Shown: in pieces, positions 40,104 through 40,695 of the stretch
Numbering within the stretch: the stretch's first letter is position 1
Layout: each line of letters opens with the position of its first letter
Source: Anaerolineae bacterium
GTDB taxonomy: Bacteria > Chloroflexota > Anaerolineae > Aggregatilineales > Phototrophicaceae
Assembly (NCBI GenBank): GCA_030950085.1
Contig: JAUZRW010000104.1
Location: 1 to 40,695, forward strand
Direction of reading: 5' to 3'
Length of the DNA stretch: 40,695 nucleotides
Notes under the pieces: model-generated
Seen by the model: the letters and a program-made list of their open reading frames with translations, nothing else
Databases searched by the model: none
Told to the model about the DNA's origin: nothing
Program-made: the position numbers and the translations under genes

Positions 40104-40695
40104 TTACGAACGATATTCAGCATTAATACTCACATAGTCATGGCTAAAATCACATGTCCAGACAAGAGCCTGACCATCGCCCGTATTCAAATCAAGTGTC
40201 ACATAAACACTATCTTCGCTGATGATAGCCGTTGCTTCCTTTTCACTATAGTGTGTCGGGATGCCCTCTTGGAAGAGTAATAAGCCTCTATCATCTTCAA
40301 ATAGTTCTTCGCCCGATGACATCCATAGCGATAATTTATCAGGGCCAAACTCAACCCCTGCGCGTCCTGCCGCCATTAAGATGCGTCCGACATTGGCATC
40401 ATTGCCATAGAAAGCTGTTTTTACCAATGGAGAAGCGGCAATAGTATGGGCAATTTTTTCAGCATCCTCATCAGACACTGCCCCTGTTATGTTGATGGTG
40501 ATGAATTTCGTCGCGCCCTCACCATCGCGCACAACTTCTTGGGCAAGATACGTGCCAAGTTGCGTCAATGCTCGTTCAAATTGTGCCACATCAGCAGCCG
40601 ACGACAAACTAACACCACTCGCGCCATTTGCCAATAATACAACCATATCATTTGTACTGGTATCGCCATCTACGACAATACGGTTATAGGTCAAA
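40104..40695 (-). CDS. argJ: ArgJ (ornithine acetyltransferase/N-acetylglutamate synthase), C-terminal part
   Basis: About 196 residues of the beta chain are in the window; the gene continues beyond 40695. The family block TYNRIVVDGDTSTNDMVVLL is present, followed by GEGATKFITINITGA, SPLVKTAFYGNDANVGRILMAAGRAG, and the C-terminal strands ending DFSHDYVSINAEYRS. ArgJ transfers acetyl from N-acetylornithine to glutamate, cycling the acetyl group in arginine synthesis. The self-cleavage site (typically before a Thr) lies outside the window. It precedes carA by 52 bp, consistent with an arginine-carbamoyl phosphate operon. Confidence 0.93.
   Translation of the reverse strand, partial: LTYNRIVVDGDTSTNDMVVLLANGASGVSLSSAADVAQFERALTQLGTYLAQEVVRDGEGATKFITINITGAVSDEDAEKIAHTIAASPLVKTAFYGNDANVGRILMAAGRAGVEFGPDKLSLWMSSGEELFEDDRGLLLFQEGIPTHYSEKEATAIISEDSVYVTLDLNTGDGQALVWTCDFSHDYVSINAEYRS

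Overview
The window looks like a chromosomal segment from a member of the Chloroflexota, most likely Anaerolineae or a related lineage. I infer this from protein character: several small conserved proteins of a type I associate with that phylum, a T/P-rich lipoprotein with a Chloroflexota-style C-terminal domain, a YfhO/PTPS-like giant membrane protein, and an RsmD with an APPQY motif. A Gram-positive-type LexA box before uvrB fits too. Base composition by eye is moderate, below 50% G+C. No rRNA, CRISPR array, prophage or complete insertion sequence is visible. Most of the window is housekeeping genome, with accessory DNA confined to a few intergenic patches.

Layout. Positions 1-2140 hold the edge of an envelope glycan locus: the start of a possible transposase facing out of the window, a 5'-truncated methyltransferase, and a GT-C type membrane glycosyltransferase. 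Positions 2184-4700 carry uvrB with its promoter and candidate SOS box, then a two-gene tRNA unit (initiator Met and a second CAT tRNA) with its own promoter and terminator. Positions 4805-10073 hold a beta-carbonic-anhydrase-like gene and a very long gltB, tail to tail. Positions 10074-10565 are a non-coding patch with a REP-like palindrome and a 94-bp structured repeat. A PucR-type regulator, a small membrane protein and a lipoprotein follow.

Positions 13807-16273 are a three-gene operon of unknown function with repeated winged-helix-like segments, the best candidate here for an undescribed system. Positions 16610-22934 are the rpmH-rnpA-yidD-(beta-propeller lipoprotein)-yidC-jag ribosome/membrane-insertion block, continuing into a PfkB kinase and an amidohydrolase. 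Positions 22936-27075 hold an unknown gene, the second copy of the structured repeat, two coupled GNAT acetyltransferases and a large membrane protein. A 112-bp MITE-like element with an apparent 8-bp target duplication lies at 27136-27247.

Positions 27286-29698 carry a TPR protein, a UroD-family enzyme, rsmD and a degenerate IrrE-like protein. Positions 29733-32459 hold, on the minus strand, the CCA-adding enzyme, hpt and an FHA protein. A TGS-type uridine kinase follows on the plus strand. Positions 34327-34905 contain inverted repeats and a decayed BtrH-like gene. Positions 34960-40695 hold carB, a Uma2-like nuclease gene, carA and the 3' part of argJ, a carbamoyl phosphate/arginine-pyrimidine block.

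Links between genes. Neither tRNA gene encodes its 3' CCA, so both depend on a CCA-adding enzyme such as the one in this window. rpmH/rnpA/yidD/yidC/jag serve ribosome, RNase P and membrane insertion. CarAB supplies carbamoyl phosphate from glutamine and argJ supplies ornithine. All homology statements rest on recognition of motifs by eye; no searches were run.
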